Below are positions 9,841 to 19,361 of a stretch of DNA of 64,000 bases, one piece after another. Location: contig NZ_JACNMQ010000007.1 of the NCBI RefSeq assembly GCF_020622265.1, positions 87,895 through 151,894 on the forward strand, in the 5' to 3' direction. Made by a program: the position numbers and the translations under genes. The first letter of the stretch is position 1. Every line of letters begins with the position of its first letter. The notes under the pieces were generated by a model that worked only from the letters and a program-made list of their open reading frames with translations, did no database searches and was not told the DNA's origin. Origin of the DNA: Halomonas sp. M20 (GTDB taxonomy: Bacteria > Pseudomonadota > Gammaproteobacteria > Pseudomonadales > Halomonadaceae).

Positions 9841-10491
9841 ATGTTGAAACAGTGGATGGCCGTTGTTGCTGGACTGAGTCTCTCGACGCTGGCGCTAGCA
9901 GCGCCGGTAGCGGGAGAGGATTACATGGTGTTGGACACACCTGTCGAAACCGGTGTGGAAAACGGTCAAATCGAGGTTACCGAAGTGTTCTGGTATGGCT
10001 GCCCCCATTGCTACGATCTGGAAGAACCACTCAACACCTGGGTTGAGGATCTATCGGAAGATGTAGTTTTCGAACGTTTGCCAGCCACCATGGGCGAGAC
10101 CTGGGTTCGTCATGCGGCAGCCTTTTTCGCCGCAAAGCAGCTGGGCATTCTCGATCAGGTACATGAAGATTTCTTCGACGCCATTCATCAGGATGGCAAG
10201 AAATTGATCGATGAGGATGATATTGCGGCTTTCTACAGCGACTACGGTGTCACTGAAGAAGACGCCAAGAAGGCCCTGAACTCATTCGGGGTGAAAAGCC
10301 AGATCAACCAGGCCCATGCCAAGATGCGTGGCTATCAGCTGATGGGCGTTCCGGCGCTGGTGGTCGAGGGTCGCTACGTCATCACGCCGAGCAGCGCGGG
10401 CAGCCTCGAGAACATGCCGCAAATTGCCAGCGCACTCATCGATCAGGAGCGCAACGAACGGTCCGACTCGGAACAAGCACAAGGGGAATGA
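9841..10491 (+). CDS. dsbA: Thiol:disulfide interchange protein DsbA
   Basis: This is the periplasmic oxidase that introduces disulfides into exported proteins. The 216-residue precursor has a signal peptide (cleavage after LALA around residue 20), a thioredoxin fold with active site C54-P-H-C57 in FWYGCPHCYDLE, the inserted helical domain, and the cis-proline loop MGVPALVV. The ATG follows CAGGAG by 9 nt. A short hydrophilic C-terminal tail (RNERSDSEQAQGE) is extra to the fold. The gene overlaps nothing but is followed after 4 nt by the EEP gene. Confidence 0.96.
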   Translation: MLKQWMAVVAGLSLSTLALAAPVAGEDYMVLDTPVETGVENGQIEVTEVFWYGCPHCYDLEEPLNTWVEDLSEDVVFERLPATMGETWVRHAAAFFAAKQLGILDQVHEDFFDAIHQDGKKLIDEDDIAAFYSDYGVTEEDAKKALNSFGVKSQINQAHAKMRGYQLMGVPALVVEGRYVITPSSAGSLENMPQIASALIDQERNERSDSEQAQGE

Positions 10492-10495
10492 GTTT

Positions 10496-11302
10496 GTGAC
10501 CCAGGCCTTGGCAACGAGTAATGAGCAGGGTTTCACGCTGCGTTTACTGACGTTCAATCTTCAGGTCGGCATTCAAACGTCGGCCTATCATCACTATCTG
10601 ACCCGCAGCTGGCAGCATCTTCTGCCCAATCCCAAGCGACGCGGTCGTCTGGACATCATGGCCCGGGTGCTGGGGGATTTCGACATCGTCGGATTGCAGG
10701 AGATCGATGGCGGCAGCTTTCGCTCGAGCAATGTCAATCAGCTTGAATATCTGGCGCAACGCGCCGAGTTTCCTTATCACTATCAACAACTCAACCGCAA
10801 TCTAGGCCGAGTCGCTCAGCACAGCAACGGCTTACTGTCCCGCATGCAGCCCCAGTCCATTCAGGAGCATCGCCTGCCCGGTGCACCAGGACGCGGTGCG
10901 ATTCATGCCCGCTATGGCAACGGGCCCGAGGCGCTGCATGTCTTCGTTGCTCATCTGGCATTGAGCCGCCGCGGACGCACTCGTCAGCTCGATTATCTCA
11001 GTGAACTGATCGAACCCTTGAAACATGTGGTGGTCATGGGAGATCTCAACTGTACGCCGGATCAACTGACCACCCATTCCCGCTTCTGCCTGTCGCTGCC
11101 GCTGCATCCTGTACGCCCCTTGCCAAGCTACCCTGCCTGGCAGCCGCGCCGCGCCCTGGATCATATCCTGTTGTCCCCTAGCCTGACTGCGGACGACCCC
11201 CAGGCGCTGGATCAGCTTTTTTCCGATCATCTGCCCTTGTCCGTGAACATTCATCTGCCGGCCGCATGCTATCAGGCGGTTTATCTTCCGCCGCTGTATT
11301 GA
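10496..11302 (+). CDS. Endonuclease/exonuclease/phosphatase (EEP) fold protein
   Basis: This 268-residue protein shows all metal- and phosphate-site motifs of the EEP superfamily in order: LLTFNLQVG (Asn), VGLQEIDGG (catalytic Glu), a central His-containing VFVAHLALS, MGDLNCTP (Asp/Asn) and the C-terminal DHILLSP and SDHLPLSV with the catalytic His. The substrate is unknown; candidates are nucleic acid or a phosphodiester lipid or sugar. A cytoplasmic location is likely, as no signal peptide is seen. A GTG start at 10496, 7 nt after AAGGGGAA and just past the dsbA stop, fits better than an upstream ATG inside dsbA. An equivalent gene follows dsbA in Pseudomonas. Confidence 0.82.
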   Translation: MTQALATSNEQGFTLRLLTFNLQVGIQTSAYHHYLTRSWQHLLPNPKRRGRLDIMARVLGDFDIVGLQEIDGGSFRSSNVNQLEYLAQRAEFPYHYQQLNRNLGRVAQHSNGLLSRMQPQSIQEHRLPGAPGRGAIHARYGNGPEALHVFVAHLALSRRGRTRQLDYLSELIEPLKHVVVMGDLNCTPDQLTTHSRFCLSLPLHPVRPLPSYPAWQPRRALDHILLSPSLTADDPQALDQLFSDHLPLSVNIHLPAACYQAVYLPPLY

Positions 11303-11439
11303 GTACCCGTACCGATGAAAATGAATAATCACGTTGCTCGTGTGGTTCCGGGTTCGCTTGCGTCGATGACATATACCCGTGGTACTCACCTCGTCTACCA
11401 TCACCGATAGGATCTTCATAGCTTTAAGAGGACTTTGTG

Positions 11440-11991
11440 ATGCGCGCTTCCTTGCCTCCGCCACTGGCGTGGATTGATGCCCTTATCGAGCGATTGGGCA
11501 AGGCGTTGACCTGGCTGGTACTGATCATGATGCTGACCGAGTTTTCGATCGTAGTGCTGCGCTACCTGTTCAACGTCAGCAACACACCGATGCAGGAATC
11601 CGTGATGTATCTGCACGCGACGGTTTTCCTGCTGGCGGCGGGGTATACCTTGAAACACGATGGGCATGTGCGCGTCGATATCTTCTATCGCAGCATGTCG
11701 ATGAAGAAAAAAGCCTGGGTCGATCTTATGGGCACAGTGTTTCTGCTACTGCCGGTCATGATCTTCGTGGTGATGGCAAGCCTTGGCTATGTGGAAAAAT
11801 CCTGGCGTATTCTCGAAGGCTCGCCGGAATCCGGTGGTCTGCCGGGTGTCTTCCTGCTCAAGACGCTGATTCCTGTCTTCGCCATACTGATGATCCTGCA
11901 AGGGCTGGTCGAAATCACACGCAATCTTTTGATTATTCGGGGGCATACACCCTTGGAGGATGATCACGACCATCCCGAGGAGTATGTGTAA
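11440..11991 (+). CDS. TRAP transporter small permease (DctQ type)
   Basis: A four-helix membrane protein of about 183 residues of the DctQ family: hydrophobic segments near residues 20-40, 55-70, 95-120 and 135-160, with the family-typical polar pattern LRYLFNVSNTPMQESVMYLHATVF and a hydrophilic tail ending HTPLEDDHDHPEEYV. With DctM it forms the membrane part of a sodium-driven, binding-protein-dependent importer. The ATG at 11440 has AGAGGA upstream; a GTG 3 nt earlier is the alternative. It overlaps dctM by one base (TAATG). No dctP gene lies next to it, so the substrate cannot be guessed from context. Confidence 0.88.
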   Translation: MRASLPPPLAWIDALIERLGKALTWLVLIMMLTEFSIVVLRYLFNVSNTPMQESVMYLHATVFLLAAGYTLKHDGHVRVDIFYRSMSMKKKAWVDLMGTVFLLLPVMIFVVMASLGYVEKSWRILEGSPESGGLPGVFLLKTLIPVFAILMILQGLVEITRNLLIIRGHTPLEDDHDHPEEYV

Positions 11992-13394
11992 TGCTGGAGC
12001 TCATGCCCCTCGCGCTATTTGCGGTGATCTGTTTGGTGTTGATGACCGGCTACCCGGTCGCATTGTCTCTGGCAGGTACCGCGCTGGCCTTCGCCGGGCT
12101 AGGAGTGGGCCTGCAATCACTAGGCATTGACGCTCATTTCGACGGTAGCTTCCTGGCGGCCTTTCCCAACCGCCTTTACGGCATCATGACCAATCAAACG
12201 CTACTAGCCGTGCCCCTGTTCGTTCTGATGGGCGTACTGCTGGAGAAATCCAAGGTCGCCGAGATCCTGCTCGATGCCATGGCTCTGCTGTTTGGCTCAC
12301 TGCGAGGGGGATTGGGTATTTCGGTAACCCTGGTCGGCATGCTGTTGGCCGCGTCCACTGGCATCGTCGGCGCCACGGTGGTCACCATGGGACTGCTGTC
12401 GCTGCCCACCATGTTGAAGCGCGGCTACAGCATGTCCCTGGCCACCGGCACCATCTGCGCCACGGGAACGCTGGGGCAGATCATTCCACCCTCCATTGCC
12501 TTGGTACTGCTGGGCGATGTGCTGTCCTCGGCTTATCAGCAGGCGCAACTGAGCATGGGTATCTTCAGTCCCAAGACGGTGTCGGTGGGCGATCTCTTCA
12601 TGGGCGCCCTGGTACCGGGTCTGATACTGGTGACGCTCTACATCGCCTATGTGGCTATCATCGCCTGGCTCAAGCCCGAGATTGCCCCGCCAGCGAATCG
12701 TGACGAACTGATGAACGAACTCGGCCATAAAAGCGGCCTGGGAACCTTGCTGCTCAAGGGGCTGATACCCCCCATCCTTCTCATCGTTGCCGTGCTGGGC
12801 TCCATACTGGGCGGCTTCGCCACCCCCACGGAAGCCTCGGCGGTAGGAGCGTTCGGCGCACTGATACTGGCCCTAGCCTATCGTAAGCTGGATTTTGCCA
12901 CCCTCAAGGACGCACTGACCTCCACGACTCGTGTCACCAGCATGGTGTTCCTGATCCTGATTGGCGCGGCGCTGTTTTCCCTGGTGTTTCGCGCCTACGG
13001 CGGGGAGGAATTGATCCAGGAACTGTTCGATCACATGCCCGGGGGCGTGGTGGGGGCGACGCTTATCGTGATGCTGGTCATCTTCCTGCTCGGCTTCATT
13101 CTCGACTTCATCGAGATCACCTTCGTGGTGGTACCCATCATCGGCCCGATTCTGTTAGCCATGGGGCTCGATCCGATCTGGCTGGGCATCATGATCGCCA
13201 TCAACCTGCAGACCTCGTTTCTGACTCCACCGTTTGGCTTCGCCCTGTTTTATCTACGCGGCGTGGCACCCGCCTCGGTGCCCACCACCGCCATCTACCG
13301 TGGCGTCATTCCCTTCATTCTGTTGCAGCTTGCCATGCTGTTGGCCCTGGCCTTCTTCCCGGGGCTTGCCACCTGGCTACCGAACAATTTCTAA
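11991..13394 (+). CDS. TRAP transporter large permease (DctM type)
   Basis: A 467-residue polytopic inner-membrane protein of the DctM family. The conserved blocks LLAVPLFVLMGVLLEKS, STGIVGATVVTMGLLSLPTMLKRGY, ICATGTLGQIIPPSIALVLLGD, GFATPTEASAVGAFGA and NLQTSFLTPPFGFALFYLRGVAP identify the family. The longer than usual loop after the IIPPS motif (about residues 175-200) and the 467-residue length suggest the subgroup often annotated for mannitol/chloroaromatic compounds, but the ligand is unproven. The gene is coupled to the upstream dctQ by a TAATG overlap. It ends before a palindromic element that separates it from the convergent nuo operon. Confidence 0.9.
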   Translation: MLELMPLALFAVICLVLMTGYPVALSLAGTALAFAGLGVGLQSLGIDAHFDGSFLAAFPNRLYGIMTNQTLLAVPLFVLMGVLLEKSKVAEILLDAMALLFGSLRGGLGISVTLVGMLLAASTGIVGATVVTMGLLSLPTMLKRGYSMSLATGTICATGTLGQIIPPSIALVLLGDVLSSAYQQAQLSMGIFSPKTVSVGDLFMGALVPGLILVTLYIAYVAIIAWLKPEIAPPANRDELMNELGHKSGLGTLLLKGLIPPILLIVAVLGSILGGFATPTEASAVGAFGALILALAYRKLDFATLKDALTSTTRVTSMVFLILIGAALFSLVFRAYGGEELIQELFDHMPGGVVGATLIVMLVIFLLGFILDFIEITFVVVPIIGPILLAMGLDPIWLGIMIAINLQTSFLTPPFGFALFYLRGVAPASVPTTAIYRGVIPFILLQLAMLLALAFFPGLATWLPNNF

Positions 13395-13427
13395 ATGCAT
13401 GAAATTGTCGAGAAGCAAGTCATTCAT

Positions 13428-13559
13428 AAGGGGATGTTTACAAAAGTCACGAGCGACGAACAGGCACGGCGAAATCAGTCGAAAAAAGGACCGGGCTGGC
13501 GCACCAGACTGATTTCAACGCAGCATGGTCGAGCGCAGTAATTTGTAAACACCCTCTTA
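13428..13559. repeat. Palindromic MITE-like element 1 (dctM / nuoN junction)
   Basis: A roughly 132-bp imperfect palindrome. The left arm starts AAGGGGATGTTTACAAA and the reverse complement of the right arm starts AAGAGGGTGTTTACAAA. Further inward both arms carry (C)GAAATCAGTC, so the arms align for about 50 nt. The right end contains the nuoN stop codon. There is no coding capacity. It probably folds as a long hairpin in either transcript and could stop both converging transcription units. Confidence 0.75.
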
Positions 13560-15005
13560 GCCTATCCGGGTGGCGGCCAGTAGTTTCACCCACTCCACCA
13601 TCGGCGCAGGATACAAACCAAGCACCACCATCAGTAGCGCCAACCCCAGCAACACCACACCACCGGCGCGCATGCCCCAGTTATGAGGCGCGTCTCGACG
13701 CTGCATGCCGGCTTCCGTCAGAAACAGCGTGACCATCACCCGCAGATAGTAGTAAAGACCGATCGCACTACCCAGAATGATGCCGCCTACCAGCCACCAG
13801 CGCTGGGCCTCGACACCGAGAGCGATGATATAGAACTTGCCGATGAATCCGGCAGTTGAGGGAATCCCTGCCAGGGACAGCATGCTCACGGTCAATACGG
13901 CGGTCAGATAGGGGCGACGCCAGAACAGGCCACGATAGTGATGCAGTGCCGAGGCATCCGTCCCGCCATAAGGACTGGAAATGAGCGTGACGATGCCGAA
14001 GGCGGCCAGGACGGTTACCACATAGGTAAGCAGGTAGACGCCGGCAGTCTCCAGCGCCAGGCCGTCGCTGACCACCAGTGTCACCATTAGATAGCCGAAA
14101 TGGGCGATGGATGAGTAAGCCAGCAAACGCTTGAGGTCGGACTGGGTCAAGGCCAGCAGATTGCCGACGATCATGGTCAATAGCGCCAGTACCGTCAGGG
14201 TCTCGTTGAGCCATTCGCCCTGGAAAGCCGGCGTGGTCATGACCAGACGCAACAGCACGACGAAGGCGGCCACCTTGCTCGCCGACGCCAGGAAAATCGA
14301 CGCGGGCCCTGGCCCTCCTTCATATACATCCGGTGCCCAGAGATGAAACGGCACGATGGATAGCTTGAAACCAAGCCCTACCAGCATCATGCCAGCGCCC
14401 GCCAGGGCCCAGATATCAGCGTTGTTCGCCAGACCCGCCGTCAGGCCCGGCAGATCCAGTCGCCCACTCTGGGCGTACAGAAGCGCCATACCGAAGAGCA
14501 GGAATGCGGTTGCGGCGGCAGAGAGGATCAGATACTTGATTCCCGCCTCCAGAGATCGGCGCTCGTGAAAGGCATAGGCCAACATGCCGTACAACGGCAT
14601 GGAAAGAAGTTCCAGGCCGAAGAACAGCGTCGCCAGATGCTGACTCGATGCCAGCACCATGGCGCCGGCGACCGAACACAGCAAGAGAAGATAAAACTCT
14701 TCGACAGGCCCTTTGTAATGCTCCAGATAAGCATGACCCAGGGTGGTACAGGCCAAGGCCGAGACGAGAATGAGCACCATGGCGAAAACGCTCAAGCCGT
14801 CGATGACCAGCAGTGGCGTCTCGATAGGCGTTACTTGCCAGACGATCAATAGCGACACCAGAGCCAGATTGAGCCCCAGAGCGGTGACGATGGTGGTGCC
14901 AGTGTGGTGACGACGCCATGCAATGCCCAGCATCACCAGGATGGCCGTCGCGCACACCAGGATCACTGGCAAAAGCGCAACCAGATGAGTCGTCGTCAGC
15001 GTCAT
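13557..15005 (-). CDS. nuoN: NADH-quinone oxidoreductase subunit N
   Basis: One of the three Mrp-antiporter-like proton-pumping subunits of complex I. The 482-residue product has some 14 predicted helices. Family blocks include FFGLELLSMPLYGMLAY, the KYLILSAAATAFLLFGMALLY region with the conserved lysine of TM5, GLGFKLSIVPFHLWAPDVYEGGP, LAYSSIAHFGYLM and SLAGIPSTAGFIGKFY. It overlaps nuoM by 4 nt and is the last gene of the operon; its stop codon falls in a palindromic repeat. Confidence 0.97.
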   Translation of the reverse strand: MTLTTTHLVALLPVILVCATAILVMLGIAWRRHHTGTTIVTALGLNLALVSLLIVWQVTPIETPLLVIDGLSVFAMVLILVSALACTTLGHAYLEHYKGPVEEFYLLLLCSVAGAMVLASSQHLATLFFGLELLSMPLYGMLAYAFHERRSLEAGIKYLILSAAATAFLLFGMALLYAQSGRLDLPGLTAGLANNADIWALAGAGMMLVGLGFKLSIVPFHLWAPDVYEGGPGPASIFLASASKVAAFVVLLRLVMTTPAFQGEWLNETLTVLALLTMIVGNLLALTQSDLKRLLAYSSIAHFGYLMVTLVVSDGLALETAGVYLLTYVVTVLAAFGIVTLISSPYGGTDASALHHYRGLFWRRPYLTAVLTVSMLSLAGIPSTAGFIGKFYIIALGVEAQRWWLVGGIILGSAIGLYYYLRVMVTLFLTEAGMQRRDAPHNWGMRAGGVVLLGLALLMVVLGLYPAPMVEWVKLLAATRIG

Positions 15006-16546
15006 GAAGCCCCCGTCGGCAGAATAGTGGTGGTAAGCGCCGGATCGGTGAAGAGGCGTTGGATTTCGTGCATGGCGGCACCACTGGTCTCGAGTAGCGG
15101 CTGTGGATAAAGACCGAAAAACAGTACCAGCGCTAATATGCCCAGCAACATGACGTACTCACGATGATCGAGCCCTTCCAGCGGCTCATCGCTCTTGGCC
15201 GGGCCATAGTGCACGCGTTGCATCAAAAACAGCGAATAGATGGCCGCCAGTACCAGACCGACACTGGCGATGGCGACCACCCAGGGCGCTACCGGGAAGG
15301 TACCGAACAACACCATGAACTCGCCGATGAAATTCGCGGTGCCCGGCATCCCCAGGGACGCGGCGACGAAGCATAGAGAAAACCCTGGCAGGCTACCCAA
15401 ACGACCCCACAGCCCCCCCATCTGGGTCATGTCCCGGGTATGTATCCGTTCGTAGATCTGGCCGCTCATGATGAATAAGCCCGCCGCGGAGAAAGCGTGG
15501 GCCACCATCAACACTACCACGCCCTGCAATGCCAGTTGCGTGCCTGCATAGATACCGATCAGCACGAACCCCATATGGGAAATACTGGTATAGGCGATCA
15601 GGCGCTTAATGTCCTGCTGACCACAGGCCAGCAAGGCACCGTAGAAGATACCCACCACCCCGAGCGCCATGGCGACCGGGGCGAAGGCCTGAGATGCCTC
15701 GGGGAACAGCGGCAACGTGAAGCGCAGCATGCCGTAGGCGGCAGTCTTGAGCAGAATACCCGCCAGATCGACACTGCCCGCGGTAGGCGCCTGGGCATGG
15801 GCATCCGGCAGCCACCCGTGTAGCGGCACCACCGGCAGCTTGACCGCGAAGGCGATGAAAAAGCCCAGCATCAGCCACATGGCCAGCTCATCGGAAACCG
15901 GCGCATTGCGCAGCTCATCGTAGCTGAAGGAGTAGACCCCGGTCGCCGCATGATGAGCAAACGCCAGCCCGAGAATCGCAACCAGCATCAACAGACCGCT
16001 GGCCTGGGTATAGATGAAAAACTTGGTAGCCGCGCCGATGCGAGTCTTGCCCTGGGTGCCGCTATGACCCCAGAGCGCGATCAGGAAGTACATCGGTACC
16101 AGCATCAGTTCCCAGAAGAAGAAGAATAGGAACAGATCGATGGCCAGGAACACTCCCACGACGCCGCCAAGAATCCACAGCAGATTGAGATGGAAGAAGC
16201 CGACGCGCCCGATGATCTCTTTCCAGGAGCACACCACCGCAAGAACGCCAAGAAAACCGGTCAGTGCAATCAGGATCAGCGACAGGCCATCCAGGGCCAG
16301 ATGAATCTCGATGCCGAACCGGGGAATCCAGGGCGCGCGAAACTCCAGAGCCCACTGGGATGCTTGCGCACCGGCGATTTCCGGCAACTGGAAGTCACCG
16401 CTCCACCACAGCCATAGAGTCAGCAAGAGCTCGAGCCCCATGGTGCCCAGTGCGATCCAACGGGGCGGCGTGTCGCCTATGCGTTCGGCTTGCCAACACA
16501 ATAGCCCGCCGATGAAGGGAATCAGGATCAGCCACACCAGCATCAT
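15002..16546 (-). CDS. nuoM: NADH-quinone oxidoreductase subunit M
   Basis: This is an antiporter-like proton-channel subunit of complex I, 514 residues. Landmarks are FFFWELMLVPMYFLIALWG with the key Glu of TM5, AVKLPVVPLHGWLPDAHAQAPT with the conserved Lys, the broken-helix region, LIAYTSISHMGFVLIG and LGMPGTANFIGEF. It lies 72 nt after nuoL and overlaps nuoN by 4 nt. Confidence 0.97.
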   Translation of the reverse strand: MMLVWLILIPFIGGLLCWQAERIGDTPPRWIALGTMGLELLLTLWLWWSGDFQLPEIAGAQASQWALEFRAPWIPRFGIEIHLALDGLSLILIALTGFLGVLAVVCSWKEIIGRVGFFHLNLLWILGGVVGVFLAIDLFLFFFFWELMLVPMYFLIALWGHSGTQGKTRIGAATKFFIYTQASGLLMLVAILGLAFAHHAATGVYSFSYDELRNAPVSDELAMWLMLGFFIAFAVKLPVVPLHGWLPDAHAQAPTAGSVDLAGILLKTAAYGMLRFTLPLFPEASQAFAPVAMALGVVGIFYGALLACGQQDIKRLIAYTSISHMGFVLIGIYAGTQLALQGVVVLMVAHAFSAAGLFIMSGQIYERIHTRDMTQMGGLWGRLGSLPGFSLCFVAASLGMPGTANFIGEFMVLFGTFPVAPWVVAIASVGLVLAAIYSLFLMQRVHYGPAKSDEPLEGLDHREYVMLLGILALVLFFGLYPQPLLETSGAAMHEIQRLFTDPALTTTILPTGAS

Positions 16547-16618
16547 AAGCGTCGTGTCCCTTGTTCGTGTAGTCTCAACTCACTTCCTTGCAGGTTTCGC
16601 ATCACTCTATTTTATCCT

Positions 16619-18484
16619 TCAAGGCACCAGCGCCAACGCCAGCAAGATCAGCGTCGCCCCGGCGACCATCGAAGTGGCATAAAAGCGCAGCTTGCCGGTC
16701 TGGGTTCTTGAAAGCCCCTGGTGCAGCAACCAGGCAAGCTTGGCAAACAGGCTGCAGGTTCTATCGATGATGTCACTGCGCAGGAACCTGACCAGGCCGC
16801 GATAGGGCTTCACCAGCACTCGATCATAAAGGTCGTCGACGCCCCAGGCGTGATTCCAGAAGGTCCATAGCCAGGCACCCCAGCCGCTCGACGTATGCTT
16901 GGCAAGCCAACCCCGACGGCGTAAATATAGCCAGGCACCAACGGCAATACCCGCGATCACAACGCCTGCCGCAGCGAGTTCGAGTATCAGATGCCAGAAT
17001 TCTTCGCCCTCCGCCGGGGCCGGTAATACGTTTTCCAACGGTGGGTTAATCCAGGCACCAAGAAAGGTCGAGAGCAGTGCCAGCACGATCAGCGGCACCC
17101 CGTGCACGAGGCCGCGCCCCGCCTCGGCATTACGGGCGTTATCGCTCTTCGGCTTGCCATGGAAGGTGAGGATGATCAAGCGCACGGTATAAAGTGAGGT
17201 CAGGAAGGCACCGATCATGCCCGCCAGTAGAAGGCCGCCGTGTCCGGTCGCCAGCTCCTGCCAGAGTATCTCGTCCTTGCTGTAGAAGCCGGCGGATACC
17301 AGCGGCAGTGCTGCAAGTGCCGAGCCGCCGACGATGAAACCGGCATAGGCCAAGGGCAGCTGTCGCCATAAGCCTCCCAGGCGGCGCATGTCCTGCTCAT
17401 GGTGACAGCTGACGATCACTGCCCCGGCGGACAGGAACAGCAGCGCCTTGAAGAAGGCATGGGTCATGAGATGAAAGATTGCTGCATCGAAGGCGCCGGC
17501 GCCCAGGGCCAGGAACATGTAGCCGATCTGGCTCATGGTGGAATAGGCCAGTACACGCTTGATATCGGTTTGGGCGAGGGCGGCAAAACCGGCCATCAAC
17601 AGCGTCAAGGCACCGATGATGCCGGTCAACTGGAGCACATCCGGCGCCAGCAGAAACAACCCGTTCATGCGCGCAATGAGATAAACCCCGGCGGTAACCA
17701 TGGTGGCTGCGTGAATCAATGCCGATACCGGCGTCGGCCCCGCCATGGCGTCCGCCAGCCAGGTATGCAACGGCAGCTGGGCTGACTTGCCCACGGCGCC
17801 GCCCAGCATCAGCAGGGCTGCAAGCTCCACCGTCGGATCGCCTTCGGCCCACATTTGCGGCGCGCGGTTCAATATCTCGGCGATATCCAGGGTACCGAGT
17901 TCGAAAAACAGCAGGAACATGCCAATCGCCAGAAAGACATCCCCAATGCGGGTAACGACGAATGCCTTGAAGGCGGCCCAGCCGTTCTCGGAGTGCTCGT
18001 AGTAATAGCCAATCAGCAGATAGCTGCACAGACCGACCCCTTCCCAGCCGAAGAACAGCAACAGCAGGTTATCCCCCAGCACCAGCAGCACCATGCTGAA
18101 CACGAACAGATTCATGTAGGCGTAAAAGCGCGTGATGCCCTTCTCGCCTTGCATGTACCAGGCAGCGAACAGATGGATCAGAAAACCCACACCGGTGATG
18201 ATGCCGAGCATCGTCAAGGAGAGGCCGTCCAGCGCCAGCCCGATGCTTGGCTGAAAATCCCCGACGCTGATCCAGCGCCACAAGGTGACACCGTAGACCT
18301 GAGGCTCGGCGATATATTGCCACGCAATCAGCACCGTTACGAGGGCGGACAAGCCCATCGACGTGACGCCTACCGTAGCACTGGCGCGTTCACCCAGGCG
18401 GCCATTCGACAGAGACAGGATCAACGTGCCCGCCAGCGGCAACAGAAATGTCAGGGGCAAGAGTAGCGATATCGAAAGATCCAT
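16619..18484 (-). CDS. nuoL: NADH-quinone oxidoreductase subunit L
   Basis: This is the distal proton-pumping subunit of complex I, 621 residues, including the long C-terminal lateral helix (roughly residues 490-590). Characteristic blocks are FFGWEGVGLCSYLLIGYYY, KSAQLPLHTWLADAMAGPTPVSALIHAATMV, LAYSTMSQIGYMFLALG, LMTHAFFKALLFLSAGAVI and YSKDEILW. The nuoK stop and the nuoL start share one base at 18484. Confidence 0.97.
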   Translation of the reverse strand: MDLSISLLLPLTFLLPLAGTLILSLSNGRLGERASATVGVTSMGLSALVTVLIAWQYIAEPQVYGVTLWRWISVGDFQPSIGLALDGLSLTMLGIITGVGFLIHLFAAWYMQGEKGITRFYAYMNLFVFSMVLLVLGDNLLLLFFGWEGVGLCSYLLIGYYYEHSENGWAAFKAFVVTRIGDVFLAIGMFLLFFELGTLDIAEILNRAPQMWAEGDPTVELAALLMLGGAVGKSAQLPLHTWLADAMAGPTPVSALIHAATMVTAGVYLIARMNGLFLLAPDVLQLTGIIGALTLLMAGFAALAQTDIKRVLAYSTMSQIGYMFLALGAGAFDAAIFHLMTHAFFKALLFLSAGAVIVSCHHEQDMRRLGGLWRQLPLAYAGFIVGGSALAALPLVSAGFYSKDEILWQELATGHGGLLLAGMIGAFLTSLYTVRLIILTFHGKPKSDNARNAEAGRGLVHGVPLIVLALLSTFLGAWINPPLENVLPAPAEGEEFWHLILELAAAGVVIAGIAVGAWLYLRRRGWLAKHTSSGWGAWLWTFWNHAWGVDDLYDRVLVKPYRGLVRFLRSDIIDRTCSLFAKLAWLLHQGLSRTQTGKLRFYATSMVAGATLILLALALVP

Positions 18485-18792
18485 TATCCACGCATCCTGC
18501 TGGCCGCATCCGTGTCCAGCGTCTTGAAACGGTGGTTGAGCTGCAGCAGGAGCGCCAGGCCGACGCTGGCTTCCGCTGCCGCCAGGGTGATCACCAGAAG
18601 GAACATCGCCTGACCTTCGGGCTGACCCCAGGCGGTACCACCGACGATGAAGGCAAGCCCCGCGGAGTTGAGCATGATTTCAAGGCTCATCAGGATGAAG
18701 ATCATGTTGCGGCGAAACATCAGCCCTGCCAGACCCAGCGCGAACAGCACAGCCGCCAGCACCAGTCCGTGTTCCATCGGTACTCCGCTCAT
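18484..18792 (-). CDS. nuoK: NADH-quinone oxidoreductase subunit K
   Basis: Small three-helix subunit of the complex I membrane arm (102 residues). It shows the conserved [16 protein letters not shown] with Glu in TM2 and [19 protein letters not shown] with Glu in TM3, both on the proton-transfer axis. It overlaps nuoJ by 4 nt and nuoL by 1 nt. Confidence 0.97.
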   Translation of the reverse strand: MSGVPMEHGLVLAAVLFALGLAGLMFRRNMIFILMSLEIMLNSAGLAFIVGGTAWGQPEGQAMFLLVITLAAAEASVGLALLLQLNHRFKTLDTDAASRMRG

Positions 18793-19334
18793 GAGGGCTC
18801 CTTTCTCGCGCCGGTTTCCTTGTCCATCGCCGGCTTCTCCGGTGACGACAATCGCCCTACGTGGGACGCCGTGACCAGGGCCGCCAGCAACAGCATCGCC
18901 GCCAGTTCGACGATGAGCAGCCAGGGCCCGAACAGCGTCGTGCCCACTTCCTTGGCGGTCAGTGTATCGCCTTCTATCACCTTGCCGATGTCACCCAGCC
19001 ACAGGGCGGCGATCAAAGTCAGCAGCAGCACCGCCGCCAGCACCGACGGCCCTAGCCAGGCCTTGGGCGTGAGCCAGGCCTTTTCCTGGGCCACTACCGA
19101 CTCGCCCAGATTGAGCATCATCACCACGAAGACGAACAGCACCATGATCGCGCCGGCATAGACGATGATCTCGAGCGCCCCCGCAAAGGGAGCGCCGAGT
19201 GCAAAAAACACGATGGCCACGGCGATCAACGATACGATCAGGTACAGCAGCGCATGAACCGGATTGGCGTTGGTGATGACTCCAAGCGTCGCCAGCACGG
19301 CAACGAGACCACTTAGATAGAAGGCGACTTCCAT
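18789..19334 (-). CDS. nuoJ: NADH-quinone oxidoreductase subunit J
   Basis: A five-helix membrane subunit of complex I (181 residues). The family motif [51 protein letters not shown], which includes the pi-bulge helix TM3, is complete. The C-terminal tail ([19 protein letters not shown]) is hydrophilic. It overlaps nuoK by 4 nt. Confidence 0.97.
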   Translation of the reverse strand: MEVAFYLSGLVAVLATLGVITNANPVHALLYLIVSLIAVAIVFFALGAPFAGALEIIVYAGAIMVLFVFVVMMLNLGESVVAQEKAWLTPKAWLGPSVLAAVLLLTLIAALWLGDIGKVIEGDTLTAKEVGTTLFGPWLLIVELAAMLLLAALVTASHVGRLSSPEKPAMDKETGARKEPS

Positions 19335-19361
19335 TTTTGCTTTCCCACTAATGAATCCAAC

